64,000 bases of DNA, taken from Vasconcelosia minhoensis LEGE 07310. Its GTDB lineage: Bacteria; Cyanobacteriota; Cyanobacteriia; Phormidesmidales; Phormidesmidaceae. Positions 51,048 through 59,891 of this stretch are shown here, one piece after another. The translations under genes and the position numbers were made by a program. The notes below the pieces were generated by a model that ran no database searches, was not told the origin of the DNA, and was given only the letters and a program-made list of their open reading frames with translations. Position 1 is the first letter of the stretch, and every line of letters begins with the position of its first letter. The stretch spans positions 50,683 through 114,682 of the forward strand of contig NZ_JADEXG010000007.1 in the NCBI RefSeq assembly GCF_015207255.1, given 5' to 3'.

Positions 51048-52847
51048 ATGCAGCTGCGTCGTGCCCTCCGCCGAACCAAAATTGTCGCTACGATTGGGCC
51101 GGCTACGCAGGAACCGGAAACGCTGCGAGCGCTGATTGAGGCCGGTGCAACCACGCTGCGACTGAATTTCTCCCACGGCACCCATGCCGACCATCAGCGT
51201 AATATTCGGCTGATTCGCCAGCTGTCGTTTGAGCTCAATCAGCCCGTGGGCATTTTACAAGACCTCCAGGGACCCAAGATTCGGCTGGGCAAGTTTGAAC
51301 AGGGAGCTGTCTACCTGGCCCGGGGCGATCGCTTTATTCTGACCAGCCGGATGCTACCCGGCAGCCAGCAGGTGAGCTCTGTGACCTATGGCCCGCTGGT
51401 AGACGAGGTGCCGGTTGGGGCCACTATCTTGCTCGACGATGGCCGGGTCGAAATGAAGGTGATCGACAAGGATTTTGACCAGCGCGACCTGCACTGTCAG
51501 GTGGTGGTAGGGGGCAAGCTCTCCAACAGCAAGGGCGTCAACTTCCCAGGTGTCTATCTCTCGATCAAAGCGCTGACGGACAAAGACCGCGAAGACCTGA
51601 TGTTTGGGCTGAACCAGGGCGTAGACTGGGTGGCTCTGAGCTTTGTCCGCAATCCCCAGGACGTTTTGGAGATCAAAGAGCTGATCCAGAATGCCGGTAG
51701 CCGCAATGTGCCGGTGATTGTGAAGATTGAAAAGCATGAAGCGATTGAGCAGATGGACGCGATCCTATCGCTCTCTGATGGGGCCATGGTGGCCCGAGGT
51801 GACCTAGGCGTGGAACTGCCCGCCGAGGAGGTGCCGCTGCTGCAAAAACGGCTCATCAGGACGGCCAATCGGTTGGGCATTCCGGTCATCACCGCGACTC
51901 AAATGCTCGATAGCATGGTCAACAACCCCCGCCCCACCCGGGCCGAAGTATCGGATGTCGCCAATGCCATTCTGGACGGGACCGACGCAGTGATGCTGTC
52001 CAACGAAACCGCTGTCGGAGACTATCCGGTCGAAGCGGTGGCCACAATGGCGCGCATTGCTATCCGAATTGAGCAGGACCAGTCAAACCTTTCGATTTCA
52101 AACCTCTCTAACGAGGTGCTCGACAGCAGTCGCACCATCCCCAATGCAATCAGTCAGGCGGTCAGTCATATTGCTGCAAAGCTTCAGGCGGCAGCAATTA
52201 TGACCATGACGAAAACCGGCTCAACCGCCCGCAACGTGTCCAAATTCAGGCCGCTGACACCTATTTTGGCCGTCACTCCTCAGGTTGATGTGTCCCGACA
52301 GCTGCAGCTAGTCTGGGGCGTTAAACCGCTGCTGGTCGTCGATCTGTCTTCTACCGGACAAACCTTTCAAGCGGCGCTCAGCGTCGCGCAGGAAAAGCAT
52401 TTCCTGAATGAGGGCGATCTGGTGGTGATGACCGCAGGCACCTTGCAAGGGGTAGCCGGGTCAACGGACCTGATTAAGGTCGAGGTGGTCACTGCCGTGC
52501 TGGGTCAAGGCCAGGGCGTAGGCGAAGGCTCGGTCAGCGGGCGGGCGCGGGTGGCACAGGATGTGCTGTCGGTGGGTGATTTTCACTCGGGCGAAATCCT
52601 AGTGGTGACGCGCACCAATGCGGACTTCGTTGATGCGATTCGACGGGCGGGCGGCATTGTGACCGAAGACGGCAGCCCCATGGGCCATGCCGCGATCCTG
52701 GGCCTGCGGCTGGGGATTCCGGTGATTGTTGGGGTTGAGCAGGCAACGGATATCATTCGCGACGGGGCCATCATCACCCTCGATACCGCCCGCGGCACCG
52801 TCAGCTCAGGCGTCATCAACGCGCCGATCGAAACCACGCTGGGATAG
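51048..52847 (+). CDS. pyk: pyruvate kinase with C-terminal PEP-utilising domain
   Basis: The 599-residue enzyme makes ATP and pyruvate from PEP. Signatures are RRTKIVATIGPATQEPETLR at the start, TLRLNFSHGTHADHQ near 35, ILQDLQGPKIRLG near 68, and VKIEKHEAIEQMDAIL near 225 holding the active-site Lys. The extra ~110 residues from about 490 form a phosphohistidine-like domain (TEDGSPMGHAAILGLRLG) found in cyanobacterial and Bacillus-type long pyruvate kinases. It ends three bases before the convergent carbonic anhydrase gene. Confidence 0.95.
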   Translation: MQLRRALRRTKIVATIGPATQEPETLRALIEAGATTLRLNFSHGTHADHQRNIRLIRQLSFELNQPVGILQDLQGPKIRLGKFEQGAVYLARGDRFILTSRMLPGSQQVSSVTYGPLVDEVPVGATILLDDGRVEMKVIDKDFDQRDLHCQVVVGGKLSNSKGVNFPGVYLSIKALTDKDREDLMFGLNQGVDWVALSFVRNPQDVLEIKELIQNAGSRNVPVIVKIEKHEAIEQMDAILSLSDGAMVARGDLGVELPAEEVPLLQKRLIRTANRLGIPVITATQMLDSMVNNPRPTRAEVSDVANAILDGTDAVMLSNETAVGDYPVEAVATMARIAIRIEQDQSNLSISNLSNEVLDSSRTIPNAISQAVSHIAAKLQAAAIMTMTKTGSTARNVSKFRPLTPILAVTPQVDVSRQLQLVWGVKPLLVVDLSSTGQTFQAALSVAQEKHFLNEGDLVVMTAGTLQGVAGSTDLIKVEVVTAVLGQGQGVGEGSVSGRARVAQDVLSVGDFHSGEILVVTRTNADFVDAIRRAGGIVTEDGSPMGHAAILGLRLGIPVIVGVEQATDIIRDGAIITLDTARGTVSSGVINAPIETTLG

Positions 52848-52850
52848 ATG

Positions 52851-53597
52851 CTAGCTGGCGTAGGAGGGGGCGGTGCCGCGGTAGATGCGCTCGGCCTGCT
52901 CGCGAGACAGTCGGCTCCCCCCTGGCAGATACCCTTGGGAAGATGACCCAGACTGGCCGTTGGCCTGCGGCTCAATCGGACTGAAGGGCGGAATGAAGGC
53001 GTGCTGGCGGTCGTCGTAGGCTAGCACCTGGCCGGTTTCAATATTGTAGACCCAGCCGTGTAAGGTGAGGTCTCCCCGGAAGAGGCGAGAGTGAACGGCG
53101 GGATAGGTGCGCAGATTTTCTAGCTGGGTGAGCACGTTTTCGGCCACCAGCATGTCCAGCTTTTCGGCTTTTTCGAGATGGTCGTAGTTGTCTTCGACTA
53201 GCTGGCGGGTAGCTTCGGTATGCTTTAGCCAGCCGTAGACTAGCGGCATTTTTTCCTCTAGCTCGCCGACCTGTAGCAGCCCTTTCATCGCGCCGCAGAA
53301 GGAGTGACCGCAGACGATAATATGTTCAATATCGAGGGCTTTAACCGCATATTCGATCGTGGCCCCTTCCCCGCCCTGGGTCGCTCCGTAGGGCGGTACA
53401 ATATTGCCCGCGTTGCGGATAACGAACAGTTCGCCCAGGTCGGCCTGGGTAATCAGCTCTGGCTGCACCCGCGAGTCAGAGCAGGTAATGAACAGGCCGC
53501 GAGGGTGCTGACCGTGAACCAACTCTGCCAGCAGCGCCTTATTTTGAGGCACATAGGTATCTTGAAACTTGCGCAGCCCGCGGATGAGTTCTTTCAT
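52851..53597 (-). CDS. beta-carbonic anhydrase, possibly carboxysomal
   Basis: The 248-residue zinc enzyme hydrates CO2. Zinc ligands are C39, H98 and C101, with the D41/R43 dyad of beta-class enzymes (TCSDSRVQPE). After the catalytic domain, a flexible tail (about 205-229) leads to a short predicted helix with LSREQAERIYRG at the C-terminus (230-241). Carboxysomal CcaA enzymes have comparable extensions, so this may be CcaA/IcfA; but no carboxysome gene is in the window and I cannot exclude a cytosolic enzyme. It shares a divergent promoter region with rnhA. Confidence 0.88.
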   Translation of the reverse strand: MKELIRGLRKFQDTYVPQNKALLAELVHGQHPRGLFITCSDSRVQPELITQADLGELFVIRNAGNIVPPYGATQGGEGATIEYAVKALDIEHIIVCGHSFCGAMKGLLQVGELEEKMPLVYGWLKHTEATRQLVEDNYDHLEKAEKLDMLVAENVLTQLENLRTYPAVHSRLFRGDLTLHGWVYNIETGQVLAYDDRQHAFIPPFSPIEPQANGQSGSSSQGYLPGGSRLSREQAERIYRGTAPSYAS

Positions 53598-53690
53598 AGA
53601 TGTCTTGAGCTAGCCTGCTTGAGCCAGCCGATTATCTAAAATTTAGGCGGGTAACCGCCTGCTATCGTTATCGTAGATCAAAGGGGACCG

Positions 53691-54605
53691 ATGTCAGTCG
53701 TTCAGAGTATTTATACCGATGGGGCCTGCTCAGGCAATCCAGGGCCGGGGGGCTGGGGGACGCTGATTGAGTTTGACGATGGCGAAGTGCATGAGCTAGG
53801 CGGCAGCGCGGCTAAGACCACGAACAATCGGATGGAGATGCAGGCCGCGATCGCGGCCATGGAATTCATCCGCGACGCCGCTGCCCCCTCGACCGTGCCG
53901 CTCTATACCGACAGCGAATATCTTAAAAAAGGAATTACCCAGTGGATAGCGGGCTGGAAGCGCAAAGGCTGGAAAAATTCAGCCGGCAAGCCCGTCCTCA
54001 ACCAGGACCTCTGGATGAAGCTAGATGAACTTAGTCAACAGATTGCCAAGAATCAGCAGATTCAGATTGACTGGCGCTACGTTCGCGGCCACGCTGGAAA
54101 TGCAGGCAACGAGCGCTGTGATCAGATCGCCCGAGCCTTTTCCCTGGGGCAGCCAATCCGGCTGAGTACCCGAATAGTTGACGATTCAGAAGACCATCCA
54201 GATTCTGCGATCGCAGCTCCAGCCATCAAAGCGAAGACAGTTCCCACAATAGCGCCAGACCCAGGGGTAGAATCCGACAATGGCAATGATAGCGGCGATA
54301 ACGGACTGAGCAAGGAGCGGGACATGGCAGAAAGCACGGCAGCTGCAACCGATTTAGGCAGGGGGGCACTGGAAATCAGTCGGATGGAGCGGCTGAGAAA
54401 CACCTTGGAAACGCTCCAGGTCACCGACGAACTCGCCAAGCAGGGCTATCTGATCACCTCTGCTGAACTCGCTGACCTGATGGACGTAAATGCTAGCGCC
54501 GTCACCAGTCGGGGCGACTATTGGGCCTGGCGAAACTGGACAGTGTCTCGCATTCGCCGTGAAGGCAACCAGATCCTATGGCAGCTCGAACGGATTGATG
54601 AATAG
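53691..54605 (+). CDS. rnhA: ribonuclease HI with an extra C-terminal domain
   Basis: The RNase HI domain (residues 1-155) removes RNA from RNA-DNA hybrids; its catalytic residues D10, E49, D74 and D144 and the helpful H134 are in place. The family length is about 155; here a disordered acidic linker (about 160-225) leads to an 80-residue domain with ELADLMDVNASAVTSRGDYW and WRNWTVSRIRREGNQILWQL. This looks like a helix-turn-helix followed by a short beta wing. It may add nucleic-acid binding to the nuclease. The domain is unusual compared with E. coli RNase HI. Confidence 0.92.
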   Translation: MSVVQSIYTDGACSGNPGPGGWGTLIEFDDGEVHELGGSAAKTTNNRMEMQAAIAAMEFIRDAAAPSTVPLYTDSEYLKKGITQWIAGWKRKGWKNSAGKPVLNQDLWMKLDELSQQIAKNQQIQIDWRYVRGHAGNAGNERCDQIARAFSLGQPIRLSTRIVDDSEDHPDSAIAAPAIKAKTVPTIAPDPGVESDNGNDSGDNGLSKERDMAESTAAATDLGRGALEISRMERLRNTLETLQVTDELAKQGYLITSAELADLMDVNASAVTSRGDYWAWRNWTVSRIRREGNQILWQLERIDE

Positions 54606-54770
54606 GCGGGGGCCAATCAGCCAGGCCCGAACTTTTTTGAGCGACCATTCCCTTTTTCTTTCCGCTTTGGACTTTTGCCCTTACGATAAATCTAAATCTT
54701 TTGCGACCCGACGGCTGGAGCTGGTCAAATCCTGACGCCAGGCCAATCTCACCGCGGGCGGGTGACGGTT

Positions 54771-56627
54771 ATGGGCGAGGCAGAAACAAAATATCCTCTT
54801 AAGCAATACGTTTGGGCGCTCAGTCAGGGCGCTCGCCAGGTCCCCATTGGCCACCTAGTCGATGGTCGCTATCGGGTCGTTGCCCCATCCGTATGGCTAG
54901 ATACCCAGGCAGAACGCCTGCCCAAGCTGCCCCAGGCCATTCCCAACTTTGTCCAGCCCTATCTCAAAGCCTATCCCTATCAGCTCCACGTGCCCCGGGT
55001 GTATGGCATCTGCCACCAGGAGTCGGGGGCGGCGGTGCTGCTGCTAGACAACGTCCCAATTGATCGGCTAGGCGATTTGCAGCCGGGCATTGCCCAGGTC
55101 TGGGAAACGACGACGCCCTTTCGTCAGGTTTACTGGCTGTGGCAAATCCTGTCGCTGTGGCAGCCCTTGCAGACCCTAGGCGTAGCGACCAGCCTGCTCA
55201 AACCCGACAATATTCGTATTGAGGGCTGGCGGATCCGGCTGATTGCCCTGACCGGTCAGGGCAATCAGCCGCCCCTCTCGCGCCTAGCTGAGGTCTGGCT
55301 GAGCTGGCTACCGACCGCAGCCCCAGAGATCGCCATTGAGCTAGAGGCGATTTGTACCGCGATGCAGACCGGCCCGCCTGACCTCAAGCCGATCAAAGCG
55401 CGGCTCAACCGGCTGCTGCTGACCCAGGCGACGCCGCTGACATTGCAGCTCCAGGTCGCGGGCAATACTAGCGCCGGTCCTCAACAGCCGCGGAATGAAG
55501 ATGCCTGCTACCCATCCCGCGATGAAATTCGACGGGCTAGCGCAGCAGATCTGCCACTGCTACCGCGCCTGGCAATTGTCTGCGATGGGGTCGGCGGCCA
55601 TGAGGGTGGAGAGGTGGCCAGCCAGATGGCCGTGCGATCGCTCCAGCTCCAGTTTCGCAGCCTGCTGACGGAAATGGCCGAGCAGAACGGGCCGATGGCG
55701 CCAGACCTAGTCATCGGGCAGATCGAGGCGGCCATTCGCATTGCCAATAACCTAATTGCCACCCAGAACGACCAGCAGGGTCGAACCGACCGCCAGCGCA
55801 TGGGAACCACCCTGGTCCTCGCGCTCCAGCTGCCCCAGCGGATCGAAACTGCCCAAGGTTGGGAAGAGGTCAACGAGCTCTACATTGTCCATGCCGGCGA
55901 TAGCCGCGCCTACTGGATTACGCCGGAATATTGCCAGCAGCTCACGGTCGATGACGATATTGCGGGGCGAGAAGTGACAGCGGGACGCAGCTTTTATGCG
56001 ACGGCTCGGCAGCAGCCCAACGCCGAAGCCCTGACGCAGGCCGTCGGCACCCGCGATTATCGCTTTCTCAAACCCCACATTCAGCGGCTAATTTTGGACG
56101 AAGACGGGGTCCTACTGCTCTGCTCCGACGGCCTCAGTGACAATCGACGAGTGGAGGAATCCTGGGCGAACTATGTCGGACTGGTCGTGAAGAAGATTGT
56201 GCCGCTGAGCGCCGCCGTCGATTCTTGGATTGAGCTGGCCAACCAGCGCAACGGTCACGATAACGTCGCGGTGGTGCTGATGAGCTGCCAGGTGGCCTCT
56301 GAGGAGATGCCACCCGAGCCCATCAGCCTGATGATGCCCCAGCCCCAAAGCCTGGACGACTTTACCGCCGCATCTCGAGCGCTGCTCTACGGCGAAGCCG
56401 AGGCGGCGATCCCAGACGCATCTGAACCAGATGAACGCGCCTGGCCCCCGATCGGGGTGAGCAGGCTCACCGTGATTGCGATCAGCGTTCTGGCCATTAC
56501 CGGTCTTTTCCTCTGGTTCAGTCTCAGGCCTGCCGCACCGCCGCCTGAGCCGCCCGAACCCGAGCGCTCATCCGAAATGCCCGCTAGGAAGGGGCAATCC
56601 TATGCAAAAATAGGAGTCTCATCTTAA
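54771..56627 (+). CDS. PP2C-type protein phosphatase with a kinase-like N-terminal region
   Basis: The protein (about 618 residues from ATG 54771; an alternative GTG at 54762 adds three) has a PPM-type Ser/Thr phosphatase domain from about residue 230 with all motifs: PRNEDACYP, IVCDGVGGHEGGEVASQMA, HAGDSRAYWI, LLCSDGLSDN and GHDNVAVVLM. Its first 225 residues contain SLLKPDNIRIEGWRIRL, which resembles the catalytic loop of Ser/Thr kinases without HRD and with no DFG, so it is a likely pseudokinase. A membrane helix lies near residues 570-590, with a short positive tail. It would dephosphorylate proteins. Confidence 0.9.
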   Translation: MGEAETKYPLKQYVWALSQGARQVPIGHLVDGRYRVVAPSVWLDTQAERLPKLPQAIPNFVQPYLKAYPYQLHVPRVYGICHQESGAAVLLLDNVPIDRLGDLQPGIAQVWETTTPFRQVYWLWQILSLWQPLQTLGVATSLLKPDNIRIEGWRIRLIALTGQGNQPPLSRLAEVWLSWLPTAAPEIAIELEAICTAMQTGPPDLKPIKARLNRLLLTQATPLTLQLQVAGNTSAGPQQPRNEDACYPSRDEIRRASAADLPLLPRLAIVCDGVGGHEGGEVASQMAVRSLQLQFRSLLTEMAEQNGPMAPDLVIGQIEAAIRIANNLIATQNDQQGRTDRQRMGTTLVLALQLPQRIETAQGWEEVNELYIVHAGDSRAYWITPEYCQQLTVDDDIAGREVTAGRSFYATARQQPNAEALTQAVGTRDYRFLKPHIQRLILDEDGVLLLCSDGLSDNRRVEESWANYVGLVVKKIVPLSAAVDSWIELANQRNGHDNVAVVLMSCQVASEEMPPEPISLMMPQPQSLDDFTAASRALLYGEAEAAIPDASEPDERAWPPIGVSRLTVIAISVLAITGLFLWFSLRPAAPPPEPPEPERSSEMPARKGQSYAKIGVSS

Positions 56628-56695
56628 CCCGATTATTTTTTGCGGGGGCTCTGTGGAAACGGAGCCTCCTCTGTCTGAAGTCTGCACGGATTCCT

Positions 56696-56932
56696 ATGAA
56701 CGTTGGCGATCGCATCCGCATTACTAGCCCCATCACCTTCTATCACCACCCCCTCCATCGCAGTGAGCCCTACGATGCCCAGGGAATGGAAGGCGTGGTT
56801 GCCGATATCCTGACCGACTGGAAGGGCCGTCCGATTAGCCCCAACTATACGGTGGTTGTCGAATTTCAGGTGGAGGGGGCTAAGCGCCCCTTTAAAGCCC
56901 ACGTTCGAGAAGATGAGGTGGAAGTCATCTGA
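56696..56932 (+). CDS. ftrV: ferredoxin-thioredoxin reductase variable chain
   Basis: The 78-residue protein starts MNVGDRIRITSPITFYHHP and continues GMEGVVADILTDWKGRPISPNY, the SH3-like fold of FTR-A. It stabilises the catalytic FTR chain that passes electrons from ferredoxin to thioredoxin, linking light to enzyme control. The catalytic chain gene ftrC is elsewhere, which is usual. It ends before a bidirectional hairpin at 56941. Confidence 0.95.
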   Translation: MNVGDRIRITSPITFYHHPLHRSEPYDAQGMEGVVADILTDWKGRPISPNYTVVVEFQVEGAKRPFKAHVREDEVEVI

Positions 56933-56940
56933 AAAACAAA

Positions 56941-56963
56941 AGGGACTGACATTGTCAGTCCCT
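56941..56963. terminator. bidirectional terminator between ftrV and a convergent gene
   Basis: AGGGACTGAC pairs with GTCAGTCCCT (10-base stem) around ATT, nine bases after the ftrV stop. It can also serve the minus-strand gene ending at 57016. Confidence 0.85.
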
Positions 56964-57015
56964 GGCGGAGGGATGGTTGGAACGAAAGATATTGTCGTAG
57001 GCTAGCTACGCTGGT

Positions 57016-57288
57016 TTACTGGCCCAACGCTTTGGCGCTCCCCCGGTCGAGTACGTCATACCGCAGCGCTTGCAGAGTCTTGTCATCCGCTTTAGCACTC
57101 CCTCGGTCAAGTACCTGAAAGCGCTGTTCTTGCAGAGACAGCTTGTCATCGGCTTTGGTGCCGCGCTGGTCGAGCAGCGCTAGGCGGCGCTGTTGAAAAC
57201 TATAGGATTCCTCGGCAGCACGGGTCACAGGCGCGATCGCGGCGGTGGCAATCAAAACAGACAGGATAGAAATAGCAATGCGTTTCAT
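57016..57288 (-). CDS. small secreted repeat protein
   Basis: The 90-residue protein has a signal peptide (MKRIAISILS..., cleavage probably after VTRA at about residue 24) and then three imperfect 20-residue repeats: FQQRRLALLDQRGTKADDK, LQEQRFQVLDRGSAKADDK and LQALRYDVLDRGSAKALGQ. AGAGGA lies ten bases before the ATG. I know no function. The signal and repeats imply a periplasmic or secreted role; each repeat looks like a short helix plus a charged loop. It is convergent with ftrV. Confidence 0.82.
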   Translation of the reverse strand: MKRIAISILSVLIATAAIAPVTRAAEESYSFQQRRLALLDQRGTKADDKLSLQEQRFQVLDRGSAKADDKTLQALRYDVLDRGSAKALGQ

Positions 57289-57566
57289 GGTGAATTTGTC
57301 CTCTTTGAGTCATGGGTGTTTAGTTGTTTTGAGACTGCATCGAGAGCGGGGTAACAACCTCAAAAATCTTCTCTTCAGCGCTCGTATTTAAGAGAATAGG
57401 GGCCGATCGAGAAGAAGTCGGGAGCGATCCAAAGCCTTTTGAGAAATGGGTTCAGACAGCTTGAGAATGGGCTTTGCAGAAAGCATTCGGCAGTACCATA
57501 GGGCTATTGCCTCCGACATCAAAGCATCCGGTACAGCTATCCGTGGAGAATCTATGGAGATCGGCC

Positions 57567-59816
57567 ATGCGAATTCTGTTAATTGAAGATGACACCGTCC
57601 TCAGCGATCTGCTGGTCACGGCATTGACCCAGCAGCGCTATGCCGTCGATACCGCTGAGGATGGCATCTTTGGCTTGGAATATGCCGACAGCGGCACCTA
57701 CGACCTGCTGCTAATCGACGTTGGGCTGCCGCGGCTGGATGGGATTAGCCTCTGTCAGCGGCTGCGGTCGGCGGGCCATGCGACACCGATTTTGTTAATG
57801 ACGGCTAAAGACGCCGCCGATGAGCGCATCCGTGGCCTCGACGCCGGGGCCGATGACTACCTCACCAAGCCGTTAGACTTGGGGGAATTGCAGGCCCGGC
57901 TGCGGGCGCTGCTCCGGCGGGGAGAGGTAGCGCCAACCTCTATTTTGGCGATTGGGCCGCTCCGACTCGACCCCGTGAGCTGTGACGTTACCTATGCCGA
58001 CAAGCCGCTAAAGCTCACGCCCAAGGAGTACAGCCTGCTGGAACTGTTTCTGCGTAACCCCCATCGGGTTTTCAGCCGCAGCCTGATCGTCGAGCATCTC
58101 TGGACCTTTGACGACCCGCCCTTGGAAGATAGCGTGAAGGCCCATGTCAAAGGGCTGCGGCGGCGGCTCAAACAGGCCGGAGCTGACGGCTGGATTGAAA
58201 ACGTCTACGGTCTGGGCTACAAGCTGACGCCCCAAATTCCCTCTCAGACTACGTCCCAGAGCGAGTCTTCTGTACCCGCTGAGTCTTCTGTCCCCGCTAC
58301 GTCTGCCACGATGACGGTCGAGGAGCAGTTTGGCCAGGGATTAGCGGCGCTTTGGACAGCGCATCAGGGGGAGATCGCAGAGCGGCTAGCGGTGATTCAG
58401 TCAGCCGCGATCGCGCTTCAGCAAAACTCGCTCGACCCGACCTTGCAAACCAGTGCCGTCCAGGCCGCCCATAAGCTCGCGGGCGTCCTCGGCATGTTTG
58501 GCCGCGACGACGGCACCCAGGTGGCGCGCGACCTGGAAACGTTGCTGATAGACGGTGAAATGCCTAAAGCGACCCATTTCGCTGCCCTCGTCCAGCAGCT
58601 TGAAGCGACCTTAAACCTGACCCAGACTTCCCTACCGCCTGAGCTAGCCGCCCGGCTGCTGTTAGTCAGCCCCAATGCCGCTCTGGCCGAAGACCTCCAG
58701 AGGCTGACCCAGACTGGCGGCCTGGGCTGGCGTTGGCATAGTAATGGAGCAGACGCGATCGCCGGGCTGCAAACCCACAGTCCCGACCTGGCCGTGATCG
58801 ATCTCCCGGTCCCGCTGAGTCCAGACGATCAGCCGCTGCTGACTGGTCTATCAACTTCCCAAGTGCCAACCCTGGTGCTCACGGCTAATAACACGCTGGC
58901 AGAGCGGGTACAGATTGCAACGGTGGGAGCCCAGGTGCTGGCTAAGCCGGCCACGGCAGACCAGATCTGGCAGGCGGCAGCGCCTTTGCTGGAGCGTCCT
59001 GCGGCTGAGGCCATCCATATTCTGGCGGTAGATGACGATCCGATTTTGCTCCAGGCGCTCCAGACCCTGCTGACGCCTTGGGGCATGCAGGTGACGCCGC
59101 TGGCCGACCCCAGCCGCTGCTGGGAAATGCTGACCCAGACCGGGCCCGACCTGCTGATTCTGGATATTGAAATGCCTGACTTTAACGGCATCGAGCTCTG
59201 TCAGGCGATTCGCGCCGATCGCCGCTGGCAGGGTCTGCCGATTCTCTTCCTCACCGCCCGGCAGGATGCCGCCACCGTGCAGCAGGTCTTCGCCGCTGGG
59301 GCTGACGACTATGTAACCAAGCCCGCCCAGGCCCCCGAGCTGATCACCCGAATTAACAATCGCCTCGCCCGCAGCCGCCTGCTGCAAACGCTGGCGCGAC
59401 GCGATGCCAAAACGGGTCTGGCCAATCAGCATCAGTCTCAGCAAGCGATCGAAGCGCTGATTCAGCAGGGGCAGCCCTTTACGTTCGCTCTGTTGCAACT
59501 CAGCGAACTCGCCCAGATTCATCAGCGCTATGGTCACAGCGTCGGCCATCAGGTGCTGCGCCGCTGGGGCGAGCTGCTCAGGGCTCAGCCGCTTACCGCT
59601 GCGGCAGGCTACTGGGAAAATGGCGAATTCGCGATCGCGCTTCCCCAGGTCACCAAGACCGAAGCCCCCGAATTTCTCGCCCCCGTTTTGGCCGCCATTC
59701 GCAAACAAATTTTCACTGCGCCCAGCGGAGAGCGATTTCAGACCGAATACCGGCTGAACTTAGCTGAGTATCCCACCGACGGCGGCAGTCCCCATGCCCT
59801 TTATCAGGCCAGGTAA
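57567..59816 (+). CDS. six-domain response regulator (REC, winged helix, HPt, REC, REC, GGDEF-like)
   Basis: From ATG 57567 (RBS GGAGA), the 749-residue protein carries: receiver (1-118, phospho-Asp D51), OmpR/PhoB winged helix (about 132-228), HPt (255-350, phospho-His H302 in AHKLAG), a degenerate receiver (363-470, lacking the acidic pair), a full receiver (482-600, D533), and a GGDEF-like domain (610-745) whose signature is ENGEF at 684-688, so no diguanylate cyclase activity is expected. It is a DNA-binding regulator with its own relay modules. No sensor kinase is adjacent. Confidence 0.92.
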   Translation: MRILLIEDDTVLSDLLVTALTQQRYAVDTAEDGIFGLEYADSGTYDLLLIDVGLPRLDGISLCQRLRSAGHATPILLMTAKDAADERIRGLDAGADDYLTKPLDLGELQARLRALLRRGEVAPTSILAIGPLRLDPVSCDVTYADKPLKLTPKEYSLLELFLRNPHRVFSRSLIVEHLWTFDDPPLEDSVKAHVKGLRRRLKQAGADGWIENVYGLGYKLTPQIPSQTTSQSESSVPAESSVPATSATMTVEEQFGQGLAALWTAHQGEIAERLAVIQSAAIALQQNSLDPTLQTSAVQAAHKLAGVLGMFGRDDGTQVARDLETLLIDGEMPKATHFAALVQQLEATLNLTQTSLPPELAARLLLVSPNAALAEDLQRLTQTGGLGWRWHSNGADAIAGLQTHSPDLAVIDLPVPLSPDDQPLLTGLSTSQVPTLVLTANNTLAERVQIATVGAQVLAKPATADQIWQAAAPLLERPAAEAIHILAVDDDPILLQALQTLLTPWGMQVTPLADPSRCWEMLTQTGPDLLILDIEMPDFNGIELCQAIRADRRWQGLPILFLTARQDAATVQQVFAAGADDYVTKPAQAPELITRINNRLARSRLLQTLARRDAKTGLANQHQSQQAIEALIQQGQPFTFALLQLSELAQIHQRYGHSVGHQVLRRWGELLRAQPLTAAAGYWENGEFAIALPQVTKTEAPEFLAPVLAAIRKQIFTAPSGERFQTEYRLNLAEYPTDGGSPHALYQAR

Positions 59817-59891
59817 GCTGTGGAACTAGAGCGATAGGGGAAATGTCTCTAAAGCAGTCTATGAGTCAGCATCCTGTGATCCTGTATTAGC

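Noticed and set aside
51048..53597. operon of pyk and carbonic anhydrase
   Set aside because: The genes are convergent and only share a border.
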